Origin: Antedon mediterranea
Lineage: Eukaryota; Echinodermata; Crinoidea; Comatulida; Antedonidae
Length of the DNA: 64,000 bases
Assembly: GCF_964355755.1 (NCBI RefSeq)
Contig: NC_092672.1
Span: forward strand, 10,102,501 to 10,166,500
Reading direction: 5' to 3'
Shown one piece after another: positions 22,501-31,384 of the stretch. The translations under genes and the position numbers were made by a program. The notes under the pieces were generated by a model. That model was not told the DNA's origin and searched no databases. It worked only from the letters and a program-made list of their open reading frames with translations. The first letter of the stretch is position 1. Each line of letters starts with the position of its first letter.

Positions 22501-24889
22501 AAAGTAATAAATTTGTGTTTTTTGTTTACATGTATAATAAGCAAATTATCAAAAATATGATTTAGTATAATTAAATGAATTGTTATAATTGGAACTTGCA
22601 CTCCTTGACCATGGTCTTGAATGTAAAGTTCTGTCTACACTATACTAACTAGTTTGACAAAAAAAATGTGATGTTCCCAAATGTGGTAATGATATGACAT
22701 TAAATCATGTCCATATATGGGCACATCACATGTTTTTGTCACATAAAGTTCAGGGCCGTAGCCAGGATCTGTCAAGGGGGGGTTCGCACACTAAGTATTT
22801 TGGTCACCCCCACCCCCATACCTACCCCCCCCCCCCTGGGGTGGGGCCTGAGGCGAAGCAAATTTTGTTAAATGACACCCCTAGATGGCCGGAAAATACA
22901 CTCTCATGCAGCATGCTACCAATGAGCAAAACGATCGTACTTGGACTCGTGGACTATTTAAACGATAACATTTGTTGCCGTATGTTAGATGCGCGTGCTC
23001 TGTGCGGAACCGCCGATTTTTTTATCATTTACTCGATATTTTGTTTTGCGTTCAAGTTCAATGATAACGTACGTCTAGGAGAAGCCCCGAAAAAAGCACA
23101 CTGGGTGAAGGCAAATGCAATTCTTATTATAGCTCTATCAATAATATTTATTTACAGCAATTTGTTGAGGAAATTAAATATGCCAATGTAAATAGGTGAT
23201 ATTGATACATTTGAGTACGTATTGGCTGGTGGTCTAGAAAAAAATAATCGGATGCCATAATGTGAACTACAGTACATGATACCATAGATATTATAGTGTA
23301 AAATATTAATATTCACTATAATCCTCTATGATACATTATACTTCATAGCCACACATAAATACTGATGTATGTCGGAAGGCTATATACTTTATGCATGCTG
23401 CCTGACCGCCAGTGATCTAAACAATTGGTACGCAGTTGTCTGGCGGTGTTCTTTGTACGAATCGTTCGTCCCCCAGCTCGCTGTGAGACGCGTCAATATC
23501 ATGTTACATGCAGGGACCAAACATTTATTTTTCAGGTTAAAATCGGCAATTCATTTGCAACTCTTAGAAATTTACAGACTATATCGCTCGAAGTACGCTC
23601 ATACAGGGAAGAAGGTACTGTATGAGTTATTCCGAACGAGTTTACGAATTTTTTAATTTACGAACAACTTTTTGTACTGTGGGGCACGTATTTGGACGAT
23701 TTTCGGAGATGAGGGTGAGGTATTGGGCATGTCGGGGATGGGGGTTCGCAGTCGGTTAAGGGGGGTTCGCTGTAAAGGGGGGGTTCGCCCGAACCATAAA
23801 AACCCCCCCTGGCTACGGGCCTGAAGTTTGATAGTGTAGACAAGGTTTAAGGCAAGTTTTCTATATAGGATGATTTATAAATGCAGGTCCAGTGTACACC
23901 TGTGTACCTTTAGGAAGTAAGGGGTTGCCCTAATGTAGTGATGCTGTCGCAGTAGACAAATGAGCGCTGTTTGAGGCAGCTGAACACAAATTGGACCTTT
24001 TAGCTATAAGATGGCATTTAGTCCAGTTGCACTTTGAGACAGTGTTATCTATCATTTTTATCAATCAATGTTATTATTATCATCTACATTACCCTCTGAG
24101 ACTTGCGTCGGAAACTTGCGTGTGGGATTAAAATCTCCACTGCCTTCTGCAACACTCTGCTGCACAGGTGGCTTGTCTCCAACACTTGGTTGCATAGGTG
24201 CTTTGGTATCATTTTCAAATTCATAATAGCTTAAATCGTACAATGTATCTTCAGTAAGGTCTGGTATTAAAAGTGTAGCTAGATGGTACACCTCAGTAGC
24301 AAATAACGACTCTGCTAATGCACGGAATGCCTTTGGCCCTTTACGAACAATATCATTTAAGATTGCAGTATTTCGATCAGTTGTTCCATTCATACTCTAT
24401 AACAACAAATTATGAGAAAATATTACAATTTGACTTGTTGTTTGTTTGTTTTTATTATATATTTTACATTCAATTATTTTATAAAATATTTTGAAAACAT
24501 AATACTTTTAATAGTCATGCTATGCCTAGTATCCAGATTATTATGTTGGCATAAATGGTTTTTATACAATCAATTTTTCTCATTTGTCCAATTTTAAAGA
24601 TTGTAGAAAAGTAAAAAAAAAGTGTTAATTTTCTAAAACAATATTGTAGTACAGTTTACTGTATGTTTAGTTTCATTATAAGAGTAACCAGTATTATATT
24701 TCAATATAAGAACACGTATCTTTTGTATTATTATTGGGTTATAAAAACAATCCTACAAACCCGGTATTTTTCATCTTCAGATGTATTAAAAATTTGTCTA
24801 GCCACTAATTCGTTCAAGATATCCATGGGCATATCGCTAACTAATGTTATACGATTCGTTCGCAGAATCTTCTTGTGTGCAGCTTCCAT
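10388..24889 (-). CDS. CARD-containing initiator-type caspase, complete, eight coding exons
   Basis: Cysteine-aspartate protease of the caspase family with an N-terminal CARD recruitment domain, expected to act in the cytosol in apoptosis or inflammation. Coding exons, 5' to 3': 24889-24761, 24396-24093, 22459-22374, 21526-21359, 19816-19600, 18198-17971, 16626-16517, 10507-10388. All have GT/AG ends, all phases match, and they sum to 1362 nt (453 residues plus stop). CARD is about residues 1-90. p20 holds PRGKALIVNN, GTDVDA, His256 in LTHG and Cys299 in QACRGE. A DETD site (351-354) in the p20-p10 linker fits autoprocessing. p10 holds DMLLAYATVPGYVSWRNSE and ends MLTKKLFFFPGHYEA. QACRG is the common form (caspase-9 has QACGG), so caspase-2 or an invertebrate CARD caspase is as likely as caspase-9. 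A 5' UTR exon lies near 29194. Introns are transposon-rich. Confidence 0.95.
11763..12194. mobile_element. Palindromic element(s) with tandem GGCGGCCG repeats
   Basis: A full element at about 11945-12194 has long inverted arms: TATGTACGGAAGCCCGTTCG at the left, and TTAACTTGTGGCC then AACAGGCTTCCGTA at the right. Between them about six tandem 21-bp units each contain AGATAATTAAGTGGCGGCCG. A solo left arm with two units in the opposite sense lies at 11763-11860, separated by about 85 bp. All within caspase intron 7. Non-coding. Confidence 0.7.
12594..14719 (-). mobile_element. DNA-transposon-like element (family T5), interrupted by a second copy
   Basis: In minus orientation the element starts at 14719 and ends at 12594. 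Its ends are CAGGGCTGTAGCCAGG and CCTGGCTACGGGCCTG. The flanks carry a 5-bp duplication, TAATG, at 12589-12593 and 14720-14724. It is about 1.07 kb once the inserted copy (13088-14136) and its target duplication are removed. Subterminal poly-G/C stretches flank TTCG. A frame in each half is partly conserved between copies (MAGKDTLVQHAT and MYESFVPQFAMRR starts), but no transposase motif was recognised. Probably non-autonomous, in caspase intron 7. Confidence 0.85.
13088..14136 (+). mobile_element. Family T5 element nested inside another T5 copy
   Basis: Begins CAGGGCCGTAGCCAGGAT and ends CCTGGCTACGGGCCTG. It is flanked by TGTAT at 13083-13087 and 14137-14141. Removing it and one TGTAT restores the continuous middle of the outer element, matching the uninterrupted copy at 22751-23823. 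Its orientation is opposite to the outer copy, so the pair forms a near-palindrome of about 2.1 kb. Confidence 0.88.
14725..15386. other. Intron 7 sequence, nothing recognised
   Basis: Two partly similar stretches (about 14860-14960 and 15000-15070) share CTGTGAGGTTGATG followed by ACAGATAAACTCA, which suggests a small local duplication. A poly-G run is at about 15319-15330. No exon is seen. Confidence 0.4.
15387..15800 (-). mobile_element. Probable tRNA-derived SINE
   Basis: On the minus strand, near 15800-15725, the sequence has an A-box-like TGGCCTAGCGGTTAAG followed about 40 nt later by a B-box-like GGTTTCAAGCC, the spacing of a tRNA-type pol III promoter. About 320 bp of tRNA-unrelated body follows, with short AAAGGT-type repeats near 15660. 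The true right end is uncertain. No second full copy lies in the window, so the SINE call rests on the promoter-like head. Confidence 0.5.
16517..16626 (-). CDS. Caspase coding exon 7 (p10 core)
   Basis: Acceptor TTTTGTTAG, donor GTAAGC. With the last base of exon 6 it encodes GYVSWRNSERGSWFVQALTE and then TFLQHAREEDLLSMLTM. YVSWRN..RGSWFVQAL is the signature substrate-binding strand of caspase p10, including the Trp and Arg that line the S2 and P1 sites in known caspases. It ends in phase 0, matching exon 8. Confidence 0.95.
17066..17227. mobile_element. Palindromic MITE-like element in caspase intron 6
   Basis: A left arm with ACAAATAATGAATG, GGTACAAATAATGGCAC and GATGAAAGGTTATATCAAC is mirrored by GTTGATATAACCTTTCATC, GTGCCATTATTTGTACC and CATTCATTATTTG, with only a short AGGCAAAGCC-type centre. 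An almost full-length hairpin. Non-coding. Confidence 0.8.
17438..17960 (-). repeat. Degenerate copies of the end of caspase exon 6
   Basis: Read on the minus strand, five segments (about 17948-17908, 17895-17856, 17835-17789, 17580-17525, 17490-17438) resemble the last 55 nt of exon 6. The clearest (17580-17525) reads CTAAGCTGCCAAGTCACAG, then CCATGCCTTTA and GCCTATGCAGCTGTGCCAG. Exon 6 itself reads CTAAGCTGCCTAGCCACAG, then ACATGCTTTTA and GCCTATGCAACTGTACCAG. That copy encodes KLPSHRNHAF and AYAAVP against KLPSHSDMLLAYATVP. Donor sites are mostly lost, so these look like micro-duplications rather than working exons. Confidence 0.7.
17971..18198 (-). CDS. Caspase coding exon 6 (p20 end, linker, p10 start)
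   Basis: Acceptor in the run TTTTTTTTAAAG, donor GTAAGA. The first two bases complete the Glu after QACRG. The exon encodes EMFDQGVEATDGPSANEGSS, an acidic linker, then FDETDAIGSKISKLPSHSDM and LLAYATVP. DETD followed by Ala is a plausible internal cleavage site that would release p10. Confidence 0.94.
18199..19599. other. Caspase intron 5
   Basis: No other exon or element could be supported. Near 19440-19520 a TTTCTCTTAA-type motif and a TATTCACC-type motif recur, possibly an old inverted or duplicated repeat. Confidence 0.5.
19600..19816 (-). CDS. Caspase coding exon 5 (catalytic His and Cys)
   Basis: Acceptor AATATTTTTTAG, donor GTGAGT. Encodes DFYKKLRHYSTMNHSRYDCF, then IIAVLTHG with catalytic His256, GALYSVDERLI, and KPKLFFIQACRG with catalytic Cys299. 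Both catalytic residues are present, so the enzyme should be active. It ends in phase 1 and is completed by exon 6. Confidence 0.96.
19817..21358. other. Caspase intron 4 with LINE debris
   Basis: Contains the LINE tail fragment at 20525-20815. At 19975-20095 short TGCATAATG/CATTATGCA motifs repeat. At about 21130-21250 on the plus strand a CGGGACCAATGGCTTTACGT stretch with the following GACGAGGCAATGACAGTAAA looks like a dispersed repeat, but I could not assign it. Confidence 0.4.
20525..20815 (+). mobile_element. LINE reverse-transcriptase ORF, C-terminal fragment
   Basis: An open frame encodes about 90 residues with LQRILNKVGRITG, LDDICNKIIRNKAMKICDD, SNHPLNKHYVKMRSKR and NSFVPYSIRLLND. 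This pattern (kinship to IYN..L..KA..I..D..HPL, then R..R, then NSFIP.A..LLN) is typical of the C-terminal tail of Rex1/CR1-related non-LTR ORF2 proteins. No RT domain is present here, so it is a strongly 5'-truncated copy in caspase intron 4. Confidence 0.65.
21359..21526 (-). CDS. Caspase coding exon 4 (start of p20)
   Basis: Acceptor TTTTTTCATCAG, donor GTGAGT, 56 codons exactly. Encodes NYTIKSKPRGKALIVNNRNF, then RSMPLRKGTDVDARQLECLF and TQLAFEVENLTNSTYS. PRGKALIVNN and R.GTDVDA are the usual opening of caspase p20; the Arg of the substrate pocket is in the R.GTD motif. Confidence 0.95.
21898..22199 (+). repeat. Inverted copy of caspase CARD exon 2, flanked by 9-bp direct repeats
   Basis: On the plus strand, 21907-22190 is nearly identical to coding exon 2 of the caspase, which lies on the minus strand at 24396-24093. 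It still reads NTAILNDIVRKGPKAFRALA and onward, with only small changes (three bases lost near the start, Val to Met in the TEVYHLATLL segment). Homology begins at the exon's 5' edge and stops about 16 nt short of its 3' edge. CTGGATTTA occurs immediately on both sides (21898-21906 and 22191-22199). No flanking intron sequence came along and no poly(A) tract is seen. It sits in caspase intron 3. Confidence 0.85.
22374..22459 (-). CDS. Caspase coding exon 3 (CARD to p20 linker)
   Basis: Acceptor CCCTATATTTAG, donor GTAGTG. The first two bases complete an Ala codon; 28 codons follow, encoding WPQKTADEVLQMKMSKGNYT and then SEMTDSPQ. It has no domain of its own and matches the flexible linker between prodomain and p20. 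The call rests on splice sites and exact phase fit to exons 2 and 4. Confidence 0.85.
22751..23823 (+). mobile_element. Family T5 DNA-transposon-like element, uninterrupted copy
   Basis: Ends CAGGGCCGTAGCCAGGAT and CCTGGCTACGGGCCTG, 1073 bp, flanked by AAGTT at 22746-22750 and 23824-23828. Near its middle an imperfect palindrome runs from about 23278 to 23335 (GATACCATAGATATTATAG mirrored by CACTATAATCCTCTATGATA). Both small frames found in the 13-14 kb copies are recognisable but altered. It lies in caspase intron 2. No transposase was recognised. Confidence 0.88.
24093..24396 (-). CDS. Caspase coding exon 2 (second half of CARD)
   Basis: Acceptor TTTGTTGTTATAG, donor GTAATG, ends in phase 1. 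Encodes SMNGTTDRNTAILNDIVRKG, then PKAFRALAESLFATEVYHLA and TLLIPDL, matching helices 4-6 of caspase-9/2-type CARDs (LI.DL..RG..A...F..CL......LA..L). A Ser/Thr/Gln-rich linker follows. This exon has three relatives in the window: an inverted copy at 21907-22190, the CARD-only gene at 40869-40594, and a relic at about 39300-39168. Confidence 0.95.
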
Positions 24890-24902
24890 GATTCAGTAAA
24901 AT
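24761..24902 (-). CDS. Caspase coding exon 1 (start codon, first half of CARD)
   Basis: Acceptor TTATTCAACAG, then 13 nt of 5' UTR and ATG at 24889. Encodes MEAAHKKILRTNRITLVSDM, then PMDILNELVARQIF and NTSEDEKYR, ending at a GTTTGT donor. Spacing and hydrophobic pattern match CARD helices 1-3. The start is supported by the duplicated copy at 41376-41235, which has the same ATG, acceptor and donor. Confidence 0.93.
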
Positions 24903-25582
24903 CTGTTGAATAAATAATTTAATTCTAATTATTATTAATTCACTGAATATTATAACAAGTTTAGAATGAGAAAACTTTTTGGGAACCTTATTCGATCAAC
25001 ATAATAATAATAACCATAATATACAGTAGTATTAATATAGAATTGATGACTTTAAAAAAAAAATACAATAAAAATAATACTGTATATATATAGATTATTC
25101 ACAATTTGATCACTTAAATTAAAGAAACACAACCATATTTAAACTCTTCTTCCTACACTTACAGTATGTATTGATCAGTAACTATATTCAGTCAGTATAC
25201 AGTACAGTACTTAACATCTATAATGCCTTTCATTAATAATTATTCAAAATGTACTGTAGTGAACGATGTCGTCCGAGCGTCTACAGTGACAGATGAAATC
25301 AGTTGATTGCGTTTTGAACCAGTCACAATAAAATCAATTTTGGATGGAGCACTGCTTTTAGATACTGTAGTGCAGGATTGTTTTTTTTTTATACTTTTCT
25401 TTTAATCTACATTTTTTAAAACCATTTGTTAAACTGAAATCATTCAGTAAATTACTGTAAAACAATATTAGTAACCTCCTATTATGACCAAAATAAATTA
25501 AAATGTTTCCTGGTCGCTGTGTAAGTTTGGAGCAATTTTATGCACTCTGGCCGCAATTCAATTTGGCTTCCTGTGTTGGTCA

Positions 25583-28552
25583 CAGTGCATATCGGCCGCC
25601 AGTCATTTCGGCCGCCGGTTATGGAACGCCTAAAATCATGAAACGCCAAAAAGGACAAAATATGTATTGTTCATTTCGGCCGCCAATCGTCAATATTGTT
25701 AATGTATGGCACGCCTCAATTATAAAAAATGGTGTATACATGTGCCTATCGCCTGAATAGACGTGCGTATTCAAAAAGCAAGCAGCAATCAACAAAAACG
25801 ATCATACTTTTTGATTTGTATAGAGTTGCGCTATTTTACGGTCATTCGCCGGCTTCTTCTCCTGACTGAGCCCTACAACCTCTCAGCACCCCCCCCCCCC
25901 CCCCCACACACACATAACAACCACTGTGAAATAAAATAAGTTGTGTAGAAATACTTTAGTTAAAACTACTAAACTAATGATTTACACGGTCTTTTGATGA
26001 TATCGGTCGCGTTTGAAATCGGTCGCCCTATTTTGTATGGAGCGGGATGCATGCTAGCGGGATATACATTTTCTTCATTTATATAGATTTAATTGATATT
26101 TTTTAGGGGCTAGATTATTTATGTGGATATTTTTTATTTGGTTATCAATCGGAGAAGGACTATGTCTTTCCAAAATAGTCATTTCTAAACACGTTTAAAT
26201 ATTAAATTAGGTAAATATTATATCAGGCATATAATAATTTACCTCCAGTTATGTGTACTGTAATTAATATATTATATAGAGAATATACGTCTGTCCTTTA
26301 TTATGCAAACAATTACGTAAAAGAGAACAATTTATTTAAAAACAATAATTGTTACAATGTATAGCCCGTAAAAAAGCCAGCGTATCCATTGTTATACTTA
26401 TGCATACTGTGGCAGATTATATCATGTCGTTAACAACATACTATTCGATCACCTAATTTTTATTTTTTTATTTTATTTACATCCGTTATGTAGGATAATA
26501 TTAAGTGTATAATAATAATTGTTGAGACAAATCACGTGTATACTTTTATTTCTAGTGTTTAAAATAGTTGTTAGTAAAAATGATCATTATATGCGGATGG
26601 TTAAAAGGCGAGTTACTGAAATAAACCCCCGAATAAGCCATATTGGGGGAGATTCGCCTTCTATGGCGTATATAAGACCTATTTTAGAATATGCTGCCCC
26701 TGTTTGGCATGGCGCTATCACTAAGGACATGTCCAAGTCTATTGAAAAGGTACAAAAGAGAGCATTGCGTATCATGCTAGGTAACAACTATTTGTGCTAT
26801 GATCATGCATTGTCTGTTACTGGTTTACCTACTCTTGTAGAGAGAAGAAACAAACTTGTGTTGTCTTTCGGGGAAGGCTTATTAAAATCCGAGCTGTTTA
26901 GAGAAATACTTCCCCCTCTTCATAAGCCAGCTCGGTCTCTCAGAGTCAACCGCTTTCTAGAAGTACCTCATTGTAAAACCAGCAGACTTAGGTCGTCTCC
27001 AGTTCCCACCATGGTGGATATAATTAATAGGCACCACTAGCTCTTTTTTAGATATGTAATAAGTGAATGTTTTAAGGTTTTTTATTCATGTATGTTTTTA
27101 ATTGTATGGTACGATATCTAATTTTATTAAGATGTTTCTATTTTTATAGCAATTTTAACTAATTTTTAGTCATTTGTAATACATTTCATTTCAGTCCTTG
27201 ACTGTCGTTTTGTAATATATTTTTATATACCGAATAAATAAATAAATAAAAATGATCGTGCAGCTGTTTCCTCTCTAACAATGCGTTATTTTGCTGACTG
27301 GGTTTCCCCTTTTTTAAAAGCACGCACTTGTTAGTGTGTCAAATCATGGACAAAACACGACGTACGATCGTTGTCCATGGCCAGGTAAAGATGACGTCTA
27401 TTACTAATAACCATACTTTTAAAACGTCTATAGGCCTCCTGCACGTGTTTTTGTGAAACGATGTATATAATTTACGTATACTGTACGTCGATACTATAGA
27501 TTTTAATTTGAAAAATATCTTTTATTTCTTTATTTACAATAATCATTTAATGTAATTAAGTAAGTAGTCTCACATAACATCCATACGACGTTCGTAAATC
27601 TAAACGTTTAAATATCAGTACCTCTTTGAGAATCGTGTCCACCTATAATTATCCATACATTATTCTCACATCTATCATTGTACATCATAGACATACTGTA
27701 GGGCTGGTAGATTGATTTATAACGGAATATTATCTATATATTTTATTATTATCCTAAACCATGCTCACGTCAGAGTGGCGGATATCGAATGCAAAAATCA
27801 TCATCATGCATCAAATTCCTGTATTGCATAAACCTCATTGAGCTGGTATCCACTTGCAGGTATAGAACGAGTTTCGTAATTAACTGTGATTAAAAAATAC
27901 GCAATAGGCGCGTCTACTTGTTTAACAATTAAATTATTATTTATTTTCAAAACCTTAAACAACGGCATGCTAAAAGAACACATTACAATTCATTCAAACC
28001 TGTAAGATAAAATGGAAAAACAAATTATTTATAAATAATGAGATAAATATTTATATTTACTGTACTTAAAAAATAACGATCGAGGTTTAAAAAAATGTCA
28101 AACAGTATTATTAGAAATTCCAATATTCAAAATTAACTAAAAACATAATGAAAATGTATCTAATGCGCCATATACAAATTAGTGCGACCAAAATAAAACG
28201 CGACCGATATCGTAACTAATAGGATAAAAAGCGTATCTAGCGGCGCTCCATACAAAATACCGGATGTTTATTTTATCGCGACCGATTTCAAACGCGATCG
28301 ATTTCAAACGCGATCGATTTCAAGCGCGACCGATTTCATCTGACACCATTTACACACGTCTATTCAGGCGATAGGCACATGTATACACCCTTGACAAGTA
28401 AGTAAGTAAAAATACGTTATTAACAATATTGACGATTCTGGCGGCCGAAATGGACAATACATATTTTGTCTTTTTTGGCGTTTCATGATTTTGGGCGTTC
28501 CATAACCGGCGGCCGAAATGACTGGCGGCCGAAATGATCAGACACCCTGTGT
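25583..28552. mobile_element. Large TIR composite element inserted in copy A
   Basis: Long inverted ends of about 170 bp: the left (about 25590-25770) has CATTTCGGCCGCCGGTTATG, TCATGAAACGCCAAAAA and TGCCTATCGCCTGAATAGACG; the right (about 28365-28545) carries their reverse complements. Inside is a second inverted pair, GATATCGGTCGCGTTTGAAA near 26000 and ATTTCAAACGCGATCGATTTC-like sequence near 28200-28330. A LINE tail (26519-27250) sits in the centre. The corresponding position in copy B lacks all of it. No transposase was recognised, so it appears to be a non-autonomous carrier with nested insertions. Confidence 0.75.
26519..27252 (+). mobile_element. 5'-truncated LINE, ORF2 C-terminus and 3' end
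   Basis: An open frame of about 170 codons ends with YIRPILEYAAPVWHGAITKD, then IEKVQKRALRIMLGN, SVTGLPTLVERRNKLVLSF and a basic tail, stop at 27040. RP.LEYA.PVWH followed by IE.VQKRALR and TGLPTL.ERR is typical of the region after RT in jockey/CR1-related LINEs. About 190 bp of 3' UTR ends in AATA repeats (about 27233-27250). RT and endonuclease domains are absent. It lies inside the TIR composite. Confidence 0.8.
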
Positions 28553-29193
28553 TTGGGTAAATGTAAACGACACTTGCTAGCCTATATGTATATTTATGCT
28601 ACCTACCTTTTAAATTAGTATTAGAAGACTAAGAAATTAACTTCCACTTATCAATTCATTGCAATTTTTGTACTACATAATCAGTATCAATAATGTTATA
28701 AAAGTATTGATGATTGTAGGGCCTATTTTCCGTGTTTAGCTTAGGCCTACTTCTACTAGCTTGGTAGGCCTAAATAGGCCTCCTCCTACTGGACTCTAGT
28801 ATAATAGCTAGCCTTAGTAGAGGCCTACCAATTGAATACAATAATAGAATACACTCACTACCAAAACTAGGCTAGCAGTAAATTACTAGGGCCCTAGTGT
28901 CAGGTGGCACAAAAACACATAACAATTTAGTAGTAGTTATGTCATTGGGCTAGGACACATCACCAACAAATGTAGGCCTCTTAGGCATAATTGGTCTAGG
29001 CCTAGCTAGGCCAGCCTACCCAGTCCTACTACTAGGCGGGAGCTAGCCTAGCTAGGCCTAGCCCTACCGGATAAGGGACGGGGATAATCACTCTGAGTCT
29101 CATGGTTAAATAATAATAAGCTACCCTACCTAGCTAGGCTTAGGCCTAGCCCTCCCTAGCTATAGACTAATGTATTGCTAAAACAGCATTTAC

Positions 29194-29330
29194 CTGGAAC
29201 AATTCTTTAAAAATCAAGCCAATTAGATATAAATTAAGATATTTTATAGGATTTTTTCTGGCTTTTTGTTTCTCAGAATCGAATGTCCTCCTTCCTTTTC
29301 TTCACTAACAGCGCCACCAACCATTAAAAT
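29194..29330 (-). promoter_or_regulatory. 5' UTR exon and promoter-proximal region of the caspase gene
   Basis: A CAG/GTAAAT donor at 29194/29193 follows a stretch that is conserved, donor included, in copy B (42180 to about 42310). The upstream part contains GGTTGGTGGCGCTGTTAGTG. The 3' partner would be the acceptor at 24903. The transcription start is not defined by sequence alone. Conservation in both copies supports a shared 5' leader. Confidence 0.6.
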
Positions 29331-30600
29331 TAGTCTTATGGCACGTCAAATAGGACATTATACAGTGATTCAATTGTTACAAGAGTCGATGAATTGATAC
29401 AGTTTTTAGCTTAAACAATTCATTTGTCTATATTCTGTAATGTTCTAATTGTTGTCAAAGATAGTGTAGTTGTTATTATTAGTGTACAAACAATAAGACC
29501 AATACACAAATTCATTCATTTCATGCTGATTACACTTTATTGAACTACAGTATTACAATGTCATCTTCTTAGCCTTTTTTTGATGTATTTTATTTTTTAA
29601 GTTCAGATTTACAGTTAAAAAAGGCAAACGATGGAAAATAAAATCCATGACAAAGTAACATTACAATGAATATATTTATCATTACAATAAATGTCCCTGT
29701 TCTTAGTGTACTACTGCCAAACTGGTCACTTACATATAACATTAACATTAAAAAGGGAAAATTGGCATTAAAGTGTAAAGTGCAAATGAGTAGTGGGTGG
29801 ATCTCAAATACAAATAAAATAATAAATTGCAGTCCTTACTCAGTATGAATGTTTATAATAATATATTGATTTAACACAGCCCACCCCCACCCTTCCCCTT
29901 CCTTTGAGACACTCTGCAAAATATGTCACGTTTTCTACAACCAACCCGTACTCAGGGGACATGTTTGAGTGTGCTAAATGGTTGATTCAGGGGTCACCAA
30001 AAACATCAAAGCATTTTATTTATTTATTTCGTTATCTATTTAATACAAAAATTGATATGATAATTATGAAAATAATTATGATACTTCCTCTGGCTTGACA
30101 ATGACAGTTTTCATGGTGAAACATTCAGAATGAACCCCTTTAAAAATAATTGGGTGCTGCAGGATTTACTGATTTTTAACACAAACCAAAAACCTATTCC
30201 TAATAAAAAATAGTATTTTGGTTTTTCGTTCCATTTGGAGTAATGAAGGCTGTTGAAATTACACTTATTCAAACATATAAAAATATAAACTTTGTATATG
30301 AAGATACACATGACCATTTCTCATCCAATAAAAATATTTTTAAAATTTGCTTCAATAATTATATTATTTATATTATAGTAAAATAATTAATAGTAATTAA
30401 TACTATCTCTAATGTTTTCTTCTTTGCACTATCCTGTGGTGTATGAAATGGCACTGCATTTTGTAAACAAGGCAACATTACCAGAATTACTAAAACTAAT
30501 TACAGAGCTAGACTGGTAGAACAATTTAATTTATCCTAACATGGCAATTGTTTAGCATAGTTCAACCTGTATATAGGGTTAGGGTTAAAACTAACACTGA
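29331..30600. other. Intergenic part of duplicated segment, copy A
   Basis: Matches copy B from about 42.33-42.52 and 44.03-44.30, then 45.75-46.95 kb, with small indels. It contains the empty sites for the copy-B LINE insertions: near 29520 for the CR1-like element and near 29780 for the LINE pair. No gene is recognised. Confidence 0.65.
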
Positions 30601-30615
30601 ATCAATATTGATATA

Positions 30616-31320
30616 TATATATATATATATATCTCTACCAAGCTACCTTCTTTGTTTTCTACTCTTATTCAGACTCCACCCTGGCTCCCTTTGTTATATT
30701 TCTTTTATTCCTGTCCACCCAGGCAGCACTTGCCAGCTTTATACTATGACGTTATCCATATTCCTTCACTTGCACTGATGAAGGGCTAGTGTTGCCTGAA
30801 AGCTCTGCTAACTTTTCTGGCTGTTTTACTTCTCGTTTTGATTTAGCTTTTCGCTTTTATTTTGTATCTCCATTGAGATCCAGCCACTGATACCCACAGC
30901 ATTGTCATTTTTTTCAGTAATTTGCCTTTGGATTTATATATATTTTCTACTGTTTGTATCAATTTTGATCTGATTTTGCTGTAATTATGGAGGGTACTTT
31001 GGATAACTTTACCAAATTACGTCGCCTATACTATGACGTTATCCAAATTCCTTCACTTGCACTGATGAAGGGCTAGTGTTGCCCGAAAGCTCTGCTAACT
31101 TTTCTGGCTGTTTACTTTATCGTTTTGATTTAGCTTTTTGCTTTTTATTTTTGTATCTCCATTGAGATCCAGCCACTGATACCCACAGCATTGTCATTTT
31201 TTTTAGTAATTTGCCTTTGGATTTATATATAATACTGTAAAAGAAATATAACAAAGGGAGCCAGGGTGGAGTCTGAATAAGAGTATAAAACAAAGAAGGT
31301 AGCTTGGTAGAGATATAAAC
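30616..31320 (+). mobile_element. Penelope-like terminal repeat region with two hammerhead-like motifs
   Basis: Two direct repeats of about 200 bp (about 30740-30955 and 31028-31232) each contain a core CTGATGA, then AGGGC, a loop, GCCC or GCCT, then GAAA (30775-30801 and 31062-31088). This is the arrangement of a hammerhead ribozyme core with stem II. GAAA is followed by GC-TCT-GC-TA, which can form a short stem III with A at the cleavage position; stem I is not convincing. An outer inverted pair (30621-30705 and 31237-31317, e.g. TCTCTACCAAGCTACCTTC) bounds the region. Hammerhead motifs in terminal repeats are known for Penelope-like elements. A third partial repeat lies at 62405-62545. Confidence 0.65.
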
Positions 31321-31384
31321 AATTTGGAATGAGACTAAAAAACAGCTTAAATGGTGATTAATATTGAAACTTAAATTTTGGTAG

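Larger units (their letters stand above)
24903..29193. other. Intron between the caspase 5' UTR exon and first coding exon
   Basis: The parts at 24903-25490 and about 28570-29193 match 41377-41930 and about 41940-42179 of copy B. The middle, about 25.58-28.55 kb, is an insertion absent from copy B. The matching intron in copy B is only about 0.8 kb. Confidence 0.7.
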
